This document shows, piece by piece, positions 53,108-62,801 of a DNA stretch of 64,000 nt. Source of the stretch: Clostridiales bacterium (lineage in GTDB: Bacteria > Bacillota > Clostridia > Saccharofermentanales > Saccharofermentanaceae); assembly GCA_017961235.1 (NCBI GenBank), contig JAGCXQ010000062.1:79052-143051 (forward strand). Direction: 5' to 3'. The translations under genes were made by a program, and so were the position numbers. Under the pieces are notes generated by a model, which was given only the letters and a program-made list of their open reading frames with translations, did not search any database and had not been told where the DNA came from. Position 1 is the first letter of the stretch; the number at the start of each line of letters is the position of its first letter.

Positions 53108-54811
53108 CTTGCAGACTCTGTTACGGCCGGTCTCCTTCGCGGTATAGAGGCGGCCATCAGCCACACTGATATTATCCTCGATCGACTTCTTCGGATCAAA
53201 GAGCGCGACACCGAAGCTTAAGGTGCAGCGTATCGTCGTGCCGTCTGCATCGATATCGGAATTCATCAGTTTCACGCGGATCTCCTCTGCTTTTGCCGCG
53301 GCACCCTCGAGATCCGTATCTCTGAGGACCATGACGAATTCCTCGCCGCCCCAGCGGTAAACGCTGTCCTTATCACCGCACGCGGACTCGATGAGCTGTG
53401 CAGTAAAGGAGAGTACGTCATCGCCGGCGTTATGACCGTAGGTATCGTTGACTCGCTTGAACTTATCGATATCGCAGATAAAGACAGACATGGTCTTTCC
53501 GGCGTTCGGATCGAGATATTCTTTAAATTCACCGCCGAAATCGTAGAAGAAGCCCATTCTGTTTCTAAGGCCGGTAAGACGGTCGTGGTGGGAATCCTGG
53601 AGGAATGTCTCCGACTCAAGCGCGATACCGCAGACAAGCGCCGCCAGCGACAGTTTCTTTACATCTTCCTCTTCATCGAAGCCGGTGCCATCGAGCTTAT
53701 TGAGAAGCTGCAGCGCGCCGATGAAGTTGCCGTTTACATCCGCAACCGGAAGAACGAGGACGGACTTGGTGACATAGCCGGTCTGCTTATCGACATTACT
53801 GTTAAAGTCCGGATCGGAATACGGATCGTTCGTGACTACGGTTTTTTCGGTGCGGAGTGCTTTTCCGACGAGACCCTTATCGTCCGGGATCTCGATCTTA
53901 TCGACATCGATCGCCGTCATCGTCCAGAGCACATGCTTCCTCTTATCCCATTTCCAGAAGCTCGCGCGGTCCGCATTGACCAGCGTCATGCTGAGCTTGG
54001 TGAGATAAGAAAACAGAAGTCCGTGGTCTTTCGACTTATTCATGCACATGTCCTTATAAAGGCTGTCCGTGATCCCGAAAACCGCATCCATAATATTACC
54101 GTTGTCGTTCATAGTATCCTCCTCCAGCGGGGCGAATTCCGCACCCGTTCCCTCCATGATTATTTCTATCACCGTCTCATCATCCATATGCATGAGATAG
54201 ACGTGGATCCCCTGTTCCACATAGTTTTTGATCGTCTCTTTGATGTCCTCGCAGTAAAGGTGCACTTCCGTCTTATACGCCGAGACCTCTGTAAAGAGAA
54301 ATGTTCCAGGATGCAGGTACTTCTCAAATGGTGCAAGCGTATTTGAATCGCCCGTGTAGATCACATTCTCCCCGTCAATAGAAAGCCGGTAACCGAAGCA
54401 TTTGCCGGAAAGCTGCTCCGAATGTGTCGTCGGGATCGCTTCGCCCATCCAGTCTTTCTTGAGGTCAGAAGCAAGCTTTATCGCATACCAGTCACTGCCG
54501 CATCCCTCGAGATTGGAAAGCCAGAATGTAAGGTCATTTCTCACATTTTCCGACGGAGCGACGATCGTCACCTTCGAGTGGAATACGAAGTGGACGTAGT
54601 CGATCAGCATCGCGGCGCCGCCGATATGGTCGCCGTGGGTGTGTGTGATCAGGACATAGATGTTCTCGTACGCTTTGAGATCTTTTTGTTTTAATTTGGT
54701 AAAAGCACTCATCGGGCAGTCGAGGAGCACCAGGTCAGCTCCTGCGGTGAAATACGCGCAGTTATGCTCATCTGCAAATGCGGATCCTCTTCCCAGAAAA
54801 CGAAGCATCAT
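53096..54811 (-). CDS. Metallo-beta-lactamase fold - GAF - GGDEF fusion protein
   Basis: 571 residues. N-terminal MBL-fold hydrolase (about 1-200) with HTHGDH at 57-62, THSEQ and YTGDSNT; a GAF domain (about 255-395: LTKLSMTLVNADRASFWKWD, GLVGKAL, VLVLPVADVNGNFIGALQLLNK); a GGDEF domain (about 405-568) with intact GGEEF near 487 and FICDIDKFKRVND. So it should make c-di-GMP under control of a GAF ligand, coupled to a hydrolase of unknown substrate. The start overlaps the upstream cyclase stop (ATGA). Confidence 0.9.
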   Translation of the reverse strand: MMLRFLGRGSAFADEHNCAYFTAGADLVLLDCPMSAFTKLKQKDLKAYENIYVLITHTHGDHIGGAAMLIDYVHFVFHSKVTIVAPSENVRNDLTFWLSNLEGCGSDWYAIKLASDLKKDWMGEAIPTTHSEQLSGKCFGYRLSIDGENVIYTGDSNTLAPFEKYLHPGTFLFTEVSAYKTEVHLYCEDIKETIKNYVEQGIHVYLMHMDDETVIEIIMEGTGAEFAPLEEDTMNDNGNIMDAVFGITDSLYKDMCMNKSKDHGLLFSYLTKLSMTLVNADRASFWKWDKRKHVLWTMTAIDVDKIEIPDDKGLVGKALRTEKTVVTNDPYSDPDFNSNVDKQTGYVTKSVLVLPVADVNGNFIGALQLLNKLDGTGFDEEEDVKKLSLAALVCGIALESETFLQDSHHDRLTGLRNRMGFFYDFGGEFKEYLDPNAGKTMSVFICDIDKFKRVNDTYGHNAGDDVLSFTAQLIESACGDKDSVYRWGGEEFVMVLRDTDLEGAAAKAEEIRVKLMNSDIDADGTTIRCTLSFGVALFDPKKSIEDNISVADGRLYTAKETGRNRVCKEDV

Positions 54812-56613
54812 TCCTCCACCGGTCCTTCGAGTTTGAGGACTTCGAAGCCCTCTGCCTTACCTTTCAGTTTAATAGAATCTCCGAGCGATGTAAATCGCAT
54901 ACGGCCTTCCAGCTTATCCGCGACTGCCCGGCTGACATAGACCATGCCGCCCGGAGCATTGGCTTCCAGGCGCGCCGATGTATTGACGGTGTCGCCGATC
55001 GCCGTGTAGTCCATACGTTTTTCCGATCCCATGTTTCCGACGACGGCCGGTCCGTAGTGGACGCCGACACCGACATGGAGTTCTTCGTTGATCTCTTCTT
55101 TCAGTTTCCTGGAGAGCTGCTCGGCACCCTTGATGATATCGAGCGCAGTCAGTGCTGCCAGATATACCGGATCCTCCTCCGGAAGAGGCGCACCCCAGAA
55201 TGCCATCGTCGCGTCTCCGACGAACTTGTCGAGCGTGCCTTTATTCTTCTCGATGCAAGAAGAAGTCATCGACAGATACTGGTTTAAGATATTGACGACT
55301 TCCTCCGGCGAGAGCCGCTCGGACATGGTGGTGAATCCTCGGATATCCACGAAAAGTACTGCGATGTCGCAGAGTTTTCCGCCGAGTTTCAAGCTGTCGG
55401 TTCCTTCTTTTAAGATCTCGTTTACGATGCTCGGGGCAACATAGCGTTCGAATGTCTTCGTGACATTCTGCTTGGCGATCGCGGCACGGATGTAGTGGGA
55501 TGCGACCGTGATGATAAACAGCATGAAGACACCGGCCGGGATCCACACGGCGTGTGTGATATATCCTCCGGAATAAAGCATCATCGATCCGCCGATCCCC
55601 ATCAGGAGGAATACTGCCAGAAGCGGGACGGATACACGAAGTTTTTTGTTATTGCAGAAGTAAAAGAATGCGAAGCAGACAAGTCCTAATACCATAAGCT
55701 GGATATAATCAGGCACCGTCTCCTTATAATTCCCATCCAGCAGGAACTGGACGATATTGGCCTGGATCTCGACTCCGTACATGCGGGACGACTTATCGAT
55801 CGCGGTAAAATAAGAGTCCTGAAAAGCTGCGGCATATGGGCCGATCATGACGATCTTGCCGGCAAAGAATTCCGGTTTCACGGTTCCGTCTAATACCTCA
55901 TGGATCGATACTCCATCTGAAAAATCACCCGGCTTTCCGATGAACTGGACGAAATACTGTCCTCTCTCATTGATCGGCGGCATCGCGATCGAATAGCCGT
56001 TCTTTTTTGCGTACATATTGGCGGCCTGATATGCCATCGAGTACACTCTCTGTCCGTCCGGTTCCACGTACAGAAGCGCATGTCTTACGACACCGTCGTC
56101 ATCACTCATGGTGTTGATATGGCCCTGGGTCGTTACCTTCTTTAGTTCATCGTATGGTTCTTCGTAGTTCACTACCGAATAGGTATCCACTACGACGGAA
56201 TCAGAGCCGAAACGGATATCCGTTCCGAAATACGCCGTGGAAGCGATGATAACATTTCCCAGTTTCTCCGCCGCTTTGGCCAGATGCGTGTCCGCGGCCG
56301 GATCGGTCGTACCTGCGTACAGGGCGTCGATCGCGATGGCGGCAGGACGGTGATTCGGATCCGGGTCCTCCGCCAGCTTGTCCAGAACAGATGCGATCAT
56401 ATGTCTGTCCCAGTTGTTATACGGACCATATTTCTGGATGTCTTCCTCATCGATCCCGATAAGGACGATATCGCCGGGAACAGAAGCACGCTTTTGGAAC
56501 AGCGCATCCTGCATCATGATGTCAAAACGCCGAAAGAGCCCTTTGCCGCACAAAAATGTAACGACAAGGGCTCCGATCAGCGAGAATATAAGTTTTTTAT
56601 TGTTTTCACTCAT
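54808..56613 (-). CDS. CHASE2-domain class III adenylate/guanylate cyclase
   Basis: 601 residues. One N-terminal membrane segment, an extracellular CHASE2 sensor (about 25-295, IVLIGIDEEDIQKYGPYNNWDRHMIA and FAGKIVMIGPYAAAFQDSY), three further membrane segments (about 305-375), then a class III cyclase domain (about 405-600): VLFVDIRGFT with the first metal Asp near 421, KFVGDATMAFWG near 468, and DYTAIGDTVNTSARLE. Catalytic residues look complete. Product is probably cAMP. Encoded between the FecR protein and the MBL-GAF-GGDEF protein. Confidence 0.92.
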   Translation of the reverse strand: MSENNKKLIFSLIGALVVTFLCGKGLFRRFDIMMQDALFQKRASVPGDIVLIGIDEEDIQKYGPYNNWDRHMIASVLDKLAEDPDPNHRPAAIAIDALYAGTTDPAADTHLAKAAEKLGNVIIASTAYFGTDIRFGSDSVVVDTYSVVNYEEPYDELKKVTTQGHINTMSDDDGVVRHALLYVEPDGQRVYSMAYQAANMYAKKNGYSIAMPPINERGQYFVQFIGKPGDFSDGVSIHEVLDGTVKPEFFAGKIVMIGPYAAAFQDSYFTAIDKSSRMYGVEIQANIVQFLLDGNYKETVPDYIQLMVLGLVCFAFFYFCNNKKLRVSVPLLAVFLLMGIGGSMMLYSGGYITHAVWIPAGVFMLFIITVASHYIRAAIAKQNVTKTFERYVAPSIVNEILKEGTDSLKLGGKLCDIAVLFVDIRGFTTMSERLSPEEVVNILNQYLSMTSSCIEKNKGTLDKFVGDATMAFWGAPLPEEDPVYLAALTALDIIKGAEQLSRKLKEEINEELHVGVGVHYGPAVVGNMGSEKRMDYTAIGDTVNTSARLEANAPGGMVYVSRAVADKLEGRMRFTSLGDSIKLKGKAEGFEVLKLEGPVEE

Positions 56614-56621
56614 CCGTTAAT

Positions 56622-57968
56622 TCACCATGGGTCAGAAAAATACAGGACCTGCTTATTATTCTTCGTGTAGTAGTAATCAGTACGAAGCGGGGTAGTTTCT
56701 CCCGGAACATCGGACGCATCACCGCCCGCGTCCACCACATCCAGGTAGAGCCACTCACCGTCTACATAACCGATGTAATGGCTATCGTCATCGCCCATAT
56801 CTCCGCCTTCATCATAACCCCACATGATAAAGACCTTTTCATCCTCATTCCATTCGACCGTCTCGGCATATCCGTTCGGAATGCTGTCCCTATCCGGGAT
56901 CGGCGGCGGTGTCGGTGTCGGGATCGGCGAAGGTGTCGGGCTGACCGTCGGGGTGGCCGTCGGCACCGGTGTCGGAGTTGCGGTAGGTGTTGGCGTCGGA
57001 GTTGCCGCAGGCTTCGGAGTCGGTGTAGCCGTTGCCTTCGGCGTCGGCGTTACTGTCGCATTCGGGTCCGGCGTCGGTGATGCATTCGGATCCGGAGTCG
57101 GTTCCGGTGTTGGCTCCGGTGTTGGTGTCAGTGTTACTTCCGGAGTCGGTTCCGGTGTCGGAGTAAGTTCAGGATCGTCTATCGGCTCTCCGTTCTTCAT
57201 CTTCTCCACCAGTTCCAGGATCTTCTCCTTTGACCAGCCGGTATCTGCACAGACCTTATCCAGGAGTTTTTCATTCTCAGCAAGCATTGTCAGAGTAAAT
57301 GCCGGAATCTCCTCTTCTTCAAGTTCTTCGAGGAAGAACTCGACACTATTCTCCGTACGGTCGTTATAATGATAGACCTTGATCTTCTTTCCGGCAGGAA
57401 CATCTTCCTCTTTGACCTCTCCGGTCACCGGATTAACTGCAACGACATGTACTACACCATCGGTGATGACCAGCGCTTCCCTGCCGTCTTCATCGTAGAA
57501 GACATATCCGGAAGTACCACGGATTCCGACCGTCATGGTTGATGTCTTGATCTCAAACTTCTCATCGTCAGCGAGTTTCTCCGTGACCTCGAAGAAGATG
57601 GAGCCTTTGGTAAGTTTCAGTTCGAGCTGTTTATTTTTCTTTTTAAATTCAGCGCGGCTGTCATTCTGGAGCGTTACGATCTTGGCGTCGTCCAGGCCGA
57701 CAGATGCCAGTCCATCTACGCCGGTATTCAGTGCATCGCCGCTCTGAAAGCGGATATTATCGATGACGGGCTTTGAATTACCTTTGGAATCCTCAATATT
57801 GACCGTGCCTTCCACACGGAGGAGACGCATCGTCGTTGCTACATAGCCCTTCTTTCCGAAAAGAAGGACGCAGACCACAATAGCAGCGATAATAACCACT
57901 GCGATCACACTCACAGAGATGATCTTCTGTTTCTTGGTCAGACCCTTGATTTTATCGATCACCGACAT
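56622..57968 (-). CDS. FecR-domain membrane protein with Pro/Thr-rich repeat stalk
   Basis: 448 residues. Cytosolic N-terminus, one membrane segment (about 19-37), an extracellular FecR domain (about 45-165: LLRVEGTVNIEDS, GDALNTGVDGLASVGLDD, KGSIFFEVTEK, VGIRGTSGYV), a Glu-rich segment, then a Thr-Pro repeat stalk (about 268-350, units such as TPEP and TPTP) and a C-terminal domain rich in Asp, Tyr and Trp. FecR proteins with CHASE2 cyclases are a recurring pair; the two probably sense one surface signal. AAGGAGG precedes the ATG. Confidence 0.88.
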   Translation of the reverse strand: MSVIDKIKGLTKKQKIISVSVIAVVIIAAIVVCVLLFGKKGYVATTMRLLRVEGTVNIEDSKGNSKPVIDNIRFQSGDALNTGVDGLASVGLDDAKIVTLQNDSRAEFKKKNKQLELKLTKGSIFFEVTEKLADDEKFEIKTSTMTVGIRGTSGYVFYDEDGREALVITDGVVHVVAVNPVTGEVKEEDVPAGKKIKVYHYNDRTENSVEFFLEELEEEEIPAFTLTMLAENEKLLDKVCADTGWSKEKILELVEKMKNGEPIDDPELTPTPEPTPEVTLTPTPEPTPEPTPDPNASPTPDPNATVTPTPKATATPTPKPAATPTPTPTATPTPVPTATPTVSPTPSPIPTPTPPPIPDRDSIPNGYAETVEWNEDEKVFIMWGYDEGGDMGDDDSHYIGYVDGEWLYLDVVDAGGDASDVPGETTPLRTDYYYTKNNKQVLYFSDPW

Positions 57969-57982
57969 AGCATACCCCTCCT

Positions 57983-60442
57983 TTACTTATTCCATCTGCC
58001 CTCAGCTTTCACTTTTTCCAGGCGCTTCATCTTACGTACATGCTCGAAGATCATCATCAGGATCTTGATGATAATGATCTCTGCGATGGCAAAGACCGCA
58101 AGCACACGAAGTTCTTCTGTACTCAGACCGTGCATCATATAGAGGTCACGGGTAAAGGGCACAAGCAGGAACAGGAAGAATCCGAAGAACATCAGCTGCA
58201 CGACGATCGAGCGGTATGTGTTGAACGGACGTGAGATATGGACTAAGAGCAGATATGCTGCAATCGCCATGAGATACGTCGCGATGACGCCGAGGCTGCT
58301 GGTATTCATGTGGTTCTTTTCTCCATACACAGAGAGCACGGCGATCGTGCCGAACGCCGTAACCGCCGCAGGTCCGGCAGCAGCAAAGATCGTCCGGAAG
58401 AAGCTCTTCTTCTGTTTTCTGGTATTCGGTTCCAGTGAGAGAAGGAAGGCCGGCACACCTGTATTAAACAGTGTAACGAGCGATACCTGCGAAGGAACCA
58501 GCGGATAGTTAAATGTAGCGATGATCGCGATGATCGCCAGGAGCATCGAGAAGATATTCTTAAAGAGGAATACCGTCGCGGATCTCGTGATATTGTTGAT
58601 GATCTGACGGCCTCTGGATACGATATCTTCCATTCTCGAGAAGTCAGAGTCAAGAAGTACGACCTGTGCCGCCTGACGGGCCGCATCCGATCCGTTACCC
58701 ATAGCGATCGAGCAGTCGGCTTCTTTCATCGCGAGGATATCGTTGACACCGTCGCCGGTCATCGCGACCTTCAGTCCATGCTTCTTCAGCGCAAGAACGA
58801 TACTCTTCTTCTGCTCCGGCTTAACTCGGCCGAAGATCGTATATTTCTGAACAGCTTCTTCAATCGCTTCTTCTGTCTCGAGAGTATTGGCATCGACATA
58901 GCGGTCTGCATGCGGTATGCCTACCTGATGGGCGATCTTGGATACTGTCAGCGGGTTATCGCCGGAGATGACCTTGACCTCGACGCCCTGTTTCTTAAAG
59001 TATTCAAATGTTTCCGGCGCATTCTTACGGATACCGTTTTTCAGAGCGATAAAGAGTACCGGCTCGATATGTCCGTTTTCTTCGACCTCGGCAAAAACGA
59101 GAACACGAAGTCCCGTCTCTGCTCTTGCTTCGATCGCTGCACGGCTCTTATTGAAATCCTCTTCGGAAAGCAGGATATCCGGCGCACCGAGACGATAGGT
59201 CACGCCCTTCATCTTCACTTCGGAATACTTCAGTTTCGAAGTAAAAGGAGTGACCTCCGCATCTGTATATACTTCACCTTTTCCGAAATAATCGACCAGT
59301 GCATTCATGGTGATATTACCGTCATCCACGGTCGCAATATATCGGGAAATAATATCCTTTTTCTTCGTGATCTCCGGATCTTCCGGTTCTGCCGGGATCT
59401 CCGCGGAAGCCTCATGTACCTCTTTCGTATCAGCTTCCGGATCTGTTTCGACTTCGGCCTCGGGATCTGTCTCTGTTTTTGTCTCTGAGGGTACCAGAAC
59501 AGGAGCGGAGCCGGGAAGAAATACTTCCGTGACGCTCATCTCGTTCGATGTGATCGTACCAGTCTTATCGACACAGAGCACATCGACACGGGCAAGTGTC
59601 TCGATACTTCTCATGTCGTGGAGAAGGACTTTCTTCTGTGCCAGATACATCGCACCGAGAGCAAGGGCTACAGTCAGAAGGAGATAAAGTCCTTCCGGGA
59701 TCATACCGATGATCGCACCGACCATCGAAACGATTGCTTCACTGATCGTCTTACCGTTTAGGGAGATCGCCTCGACAAAGAGTGCCACACCGATCGGGAT
59801 GATCATGATACCGGCAACCTTGATGATCAGCTCGATATTGTTTACCATCTCGGATTTCTTATTTTTGATCTCACGGGCCTTGGTCGTCAGCTGGGCAGCA
59901 TAACAGTCACTGCCAACCGCAGTAAGCCGGGCGGTTGCTTTTCCCGAGACAACGAAAGAACCGGACATGAGATTGGCGCCCGCTGTCTTTTCGATCTCAT
60001 CCGCTTCACCGGTAAGAAGCGATTCATTGACATTCAGAGTACCATCGACGATCTCACCGTCCGCCGGGATCTGCTGTCCGCCGGCAAGGTGGATGATGTC
60101 CCCTTCCGTCAGCTGATCCATAGGCACCGTGATCGTCTCGCCGTCGCGATCGACCTCGTAGGAAGCCTGCGCAAGAACGTTGAGGTTATCCAGTACTTTT
60201 TTCGACCGGAGCTGCTGGAAGATACCGATGCCCGTGTTTGCTATGATGATCGGCAGGAACGTCAGGCTCCGGTAAGATCTGGCGATGATCAGAAGCACCG
60301 CGATGATCGCAAATACGAGGTTAAAATAGGTGAATACATTTTTGCAGATAATGGATAATACGGTATCCTCACTGGAAGTTACCGTCTTATTTTTCTTCTT
60401 CTCCGAAGCTTCCAAAGCTGCTCTTAATTTCTCTGAAGTCAT
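57983..60442 (-). CDS. P-type cation-transporting ATPase (CtpE-like)
   Basis: About 819-residue P-type ATPase. Motifs: LLTGEADEIE, the membrane-4 signature MIPEGLYLLLTVAL, phosphorylation site DKTGTITSNEM near 291, and AMTGDGVNDILAMKEAD near 559. PEGL in the ion site fits the CtpE-like calcium group, so Ca2+ is the likeliest substrate (inference). Odd: an acidic insert of about 40 residues right after DKTGT with ETDPEA repeated. I use the ATG after AGGAAAC; an in-frame TTG 36 bp upstream is weaker. Confidence 0.9.
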   Translation of the reverse strand: MTSEKLRAALEASEKKKNKTVTSSEDTVLSIICKNVFTYFNLVFAIIAVLLIIARSYRSLTFLPIIIANTGIGIFQQLRSKKVLDNLNVLAQASYEVDRDGETITVPMDQLTEGDIIHLAGGQQIPADGEIVDGTLNVNESLLTGEADEIEKTAGANLMSGSFVVSGKATARLTAVGSDCYAAQLTTKAREIKNKKSEMVNNIELIIKVAGIMIIPIGVALFVEAISLNGKTISEAIVSMVGAIIGMIPEGLYLLLTVALALGAMYLAQKKVLLHDMRSIETLARVDVLCVDKTGTITSNEMSVTEVFLPGSAPVLVPSETKTETDPEAEVETDPEADTKEVHEASAEIPAEPEDPEITKKKDIISRYIATVDDGNITMNALVDYFGKGEVYTDAEVTPFTSKLKYSEVKMKGVTYRLGAPDILLSEEDFNKSRAAIEARAETGLRVLVFAEVEENGHIEPVLFIALKNGIRKNAPETFEYFKKQGVEVKVISGDNPLTVSKIAHQVGIPHADRYVDANTLETEEAIEEAVQKYTIFGRVKPEQKKSIVLALKKHGLKVAMTGDGVNDILAMKEADCSIAMGNGSDAARQAAQVVLLDSDFSRMEDIVSRGRQIINNITRSATVFLFKNIFSMLLAIIAIIATFNYPLVPSQVSLVTLFNTGVPAFLLSLEPNTRKQKKSFFRTIFAAAGPAAVTAFGTIAVLSVYGEKNHMNTSSLGVIATYLMAIAAYLLLVHISRPFNTYRSIVVQLMFFGFFLFLLVPFTRDLYMMHGLSTEELRVLAVFAIAEIIIIKILMMIFEHVRKMKRLEKVKAEGRWNK

Positions 60443-60486
60443 TTCTCTGTTTCCTGTTTCTATAGAATTACCCGTCAATATCTCAA

Positions 60487-61119
60487 TTAGAATCCCAGAT
60501 CGTCATTGACCAGGATCACATGGATCCTGTCTTTATGCCGCGAGTATCTCGTGATGAGGAACTGGCAGCAGATCGTATCCGGAGACTTGCAGTTCATGCA
60601 GGCACCGGTCTTCGTGCAAGGTGTATTCAGACCGAACCGCTGTGCATTGATCGGCGCCGCCACATTTCTGGCACGCTTCATTGCGCTGTCGATATCGCTG
60701 CCGCACACCTTATTCATACCGACAATAAAAATGACCTTCTTCGGACCCTGTGCGATCGCGGATACTCTGTTCGAGTTGCCGTCGATATTCACGAGGATGC
60801 CGTCGTCGGTCATCGCATTTGCGGAACTTAAGAAAACATCTGCGTCATATGCCATGAGCATCGCCGCGCGTTTATCCGCATAATTATCTCTATCGATAAA
60901 GTTATATTCGCCTTCTGTTAGCGCATCGATCAGTCCGATCTCTCTGGCGCTCATACATCCGCCCATCGTGACGGAAGCGCCTTCCGGAATGAGGTCAAGC
61001 GCGATCTGAAGTGCTTTTTCCTTATTCTTCGCATAGTATCCGGTCATATTACGGGACTTTAGACCCTGGATGACCTTCTGCGCAAGAAGTTCATTTCTCT
61101 TCGTTATAATATCGTTCAT
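60487..61119 (-). CDS. LUD-domain protein (LutC/YkgG-like)
   Basis: About 210-residue protein of the LUD family. Motifs: ASVTMGGCMSAREIGL, ADVFLSSANAMTDDGILVNIDGNSNRVSA and VIFIVGMNKVC. The C-terminus has a Cys group (TPCTKTGACMNCKSPDTICC) that might bind a metal or cluster. LUD proteins are linked to lactate or other carboxylate oxidation, but short stand-alone versions have no settled role. The ATG 12 bases after AGGAGG is used. Divergent from the cyclase-family gene. Confidence 0.85.
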   Translation of the reverse strand: MNDIITKRNELLAQKVIQGLKSRNMTGYYAKNKEKALQIALDLIPEGASVTMGGCMSAREIGLIDALTEGEYNFIDRDNYADKRAAMLMAYDADVFLSSANAMTDDGILVNIDGNSNRVSAIAQGPKKVIFIVGMNKVCGSDIDSAMKRARNVAAPINAQRFGLNTPCTKTGACMNCKSPDTICCQFLITRYSRHKDRIHVILVNDDLGF

Positions 61120-61268
61120 AGAGCGATCATACCTCCTCGCGGCCCTGATTACCGCATGACCCTCAAAAAGAGTCACCTTTCTATTTTAAACTATTTTTTG
61201 ACATGCGCAAGCGCCAAATTGCATTTTCCAAATCGGAAAGATCGTCATCTCTCAAGATAGTTTTCTAA

Positions 61269-61277
61269 TGATATAAT
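61269..61277 (+). promoter_or_regulatory. Extended -10 promoter
   Basis: TGATATAAT (TGn plus TATAAT) 34 bp before the cyclase-family gene; no clear -35. Confidence 0.6.
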
Positions 61278-61311
61278 CATACCATTAAGGCAGGATCGGG
61301 AGGGCATAATT

Positions 61312-61899
61312 ATGGAAATCATCGACATCACGCAGGAACTTTTCACATGCAACGTTTACCCCGGAGACCCGCAGCCCGGGATGCAGCGCGTCCAGAGCAC
61401 AGACAACGGAGATATGTGTAACCTCACCCGCTTTGACATGTGCGCCCATAACGGCACCCACGTCGATGCGCCGTTCCACTTTCTCGGCGACGGCAAAACG
61501 ATCGATGAGATGGGACTTGTCCCCTATGTCGGAGACTGCTATGTCGCCCGCCACGATGGAGATGTAACGAAAGAAGACGCAGAAAATATTATGCAAAAAG
61601 CAACCGCCGCCGGGGCTTCGGAGCGTATCCTCATCGGAGGAGACGCTACCGTGACACTTCCTGCAGCGGAGGTTTTTGCCGGATCCGGCATACTTTTACT
61701 TGGTAATGAAAGTCAGACCGTCGGTCCGCTCATGGCTCCGAAAGATGTCCATCTGGTTCTGCTCGGCAAGGAGATCACGCTCCTGGAAGGCATCGTGCTG
61801 AAAGATGTAAAGGAAGGAAAATACTTCCTAAGTGCCGCGCCCCTGAACCTTGGCGGCTGCGACGGCGCCCCCTGCCGAGCATATCTCATCCGGAACTAA
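61312..61899 (+). CDS. Cyclase-family metal hydrolase (kynurenine formamidase-like)
   Basis: 195-residue protein of the cyclase/KynB family. The metal and catalytic motif HNGTHVDAPFHF (His46, His50, Asp52, His56) is intact, and LPLR-type end is replaced by LNLGGCDGAPCRAYLI. No tryptophan-degradation genes are near, so the substrate (an N-formyl or amide compound) is unknown. GGGAGGG precedes the ATG. Confidence 0.87.
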   Translation: MEIIDITQELFTCNVYPGDPQPGMQRVQSTDNGDMCNLTRFDMCAHNGTHVDAPFHFLGDGKTIDEMGLVPYVGDCYVARHDGDVTKEDAENIMQKATAAGASERILIGGDATVTLPAAEVFAGSGILLLGNESQTVGPLMAPKDVHLVLLGKEITLLEGIVLKDVKEGKYFLSAAPLNLGGCDGAPCRAYLIRN

Positions 61900-61925
61900 A
61901 CGAAGAGATCCTTTGCCGCTTTTGT

Positions 61926-62801
61926 TTACGAGGACACTCTGTCGTAATCTCTGACCATCAGAAGATCAGCCACAAACAGAAGGACCGGTGCAACTAACAT
62001 AAGCAGCAGGCTGTTATACGTATCTCCATAATAGAGAGTAGCGACGGACACGAAAAGGACCAGTATCGTTGCTATGACGATAATGACGGCAACGAGAGCG
62101 GAACTATAGTGTTTCTGAAGCTTTCCGATCAGGGCCATCAGGAATGCCAGACCCAGCCAGATCACCATCACCATCATAAAGGGGAAGACGAATCCACCGA
62201 ACTCGGCCGGTTCATAGGATCGGATCAGTTTTATCAATGAATCCCCTTCTTTCCCGTAGGAATCTATAATCTTGTAGAAGCCGCCATTTCTAAATTTAAC
62301 ACCGTATTCCATCAGATTCGTCTGGATCTCGAACAGAAAAAAAGCAATTCCCATAACGATCATAGTAGAGACGAACTTCCCGACAAAGAGTATCGTTTTT
62401 TTGCATGGAACGCCGAGAGTCATCTCTGCCTGTGTGCCGAAGAAACTCTTGATAAGATTCCCGACAGTAAGAACGATCAGGGCTCCCCAAAGTATAAAAA
62501 CCGCGAAGCTTACGCCTATTTTCAGTTCATACAGAATCGAGCCATTTTCCATTTCATTAATGAAATCCATCTCTTCTTCTGTTAAATCACTGAAAGGATC
62601 TGAAGAATATTCTTCAGTCACCTGCTTATCAATGATCTTATCGTATTTGACCCACCGGGTCTGCATATAGATCGACGGAAGCATCATCAGAAGCGGAACG
62701 ATAATACCGATGACAATGAGTTTTTTGATCTCATCTCCAAAAGCTATAAGACCCGTTTTCAGATTATTCGGTGCTTTATATTCAGCTGCCATATCACTCA
62801 T
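61926..62801 (-). CDS. ABC-type transporter permease-like membrane protein
   Basis: 291-residue membrane protein with about six hydrophobic segments, starting with LIVIGIIVPLLMMLPSIYM, and a large outer loop after the first. It overlaps the end of the ATPase gene by eight bases (ATGAGTGA), with GGAGG eight bases before the ATG. With the ATPase and YtrA regulator it forms a YtrA-type ABC export operon, usually induced by cell-wall antibiotics; the cargo is not readable. Confidence 0.85.
   Translation of the reverse strand: MSDMAAEYKAPNNLKTGLIAFGDEIKKLIVIGIIVPLLMMLPSIYMQTRWVKYDKIIDKQVTEEYSSDPFSDLTEEEMDFINEMENGSILYELKIGVSFAVFILWGALIVLTVGNLIKSFFGTQAEMTLGVPCKKTILFVGKFVSTMIVMGIAFFLFEIQTNLMEYGVKFRNGGFYKIIDSYGKEGDSLIKLIRSYEPAEFGGFVFPFMMVMVIWLGLAFLMALIGKLQKHYSSALVAVIIVIATILVLFVSVATLYYGDTYNSLLLMLVAPVLLFVADLLMVRDYDRVSS

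Noticed and set aside
56900..57180. GGTGT/CGGAGT repeats as a regulatory repeat
   Set aside because: They encode the Thr-Pro stalk of the FecR protein.
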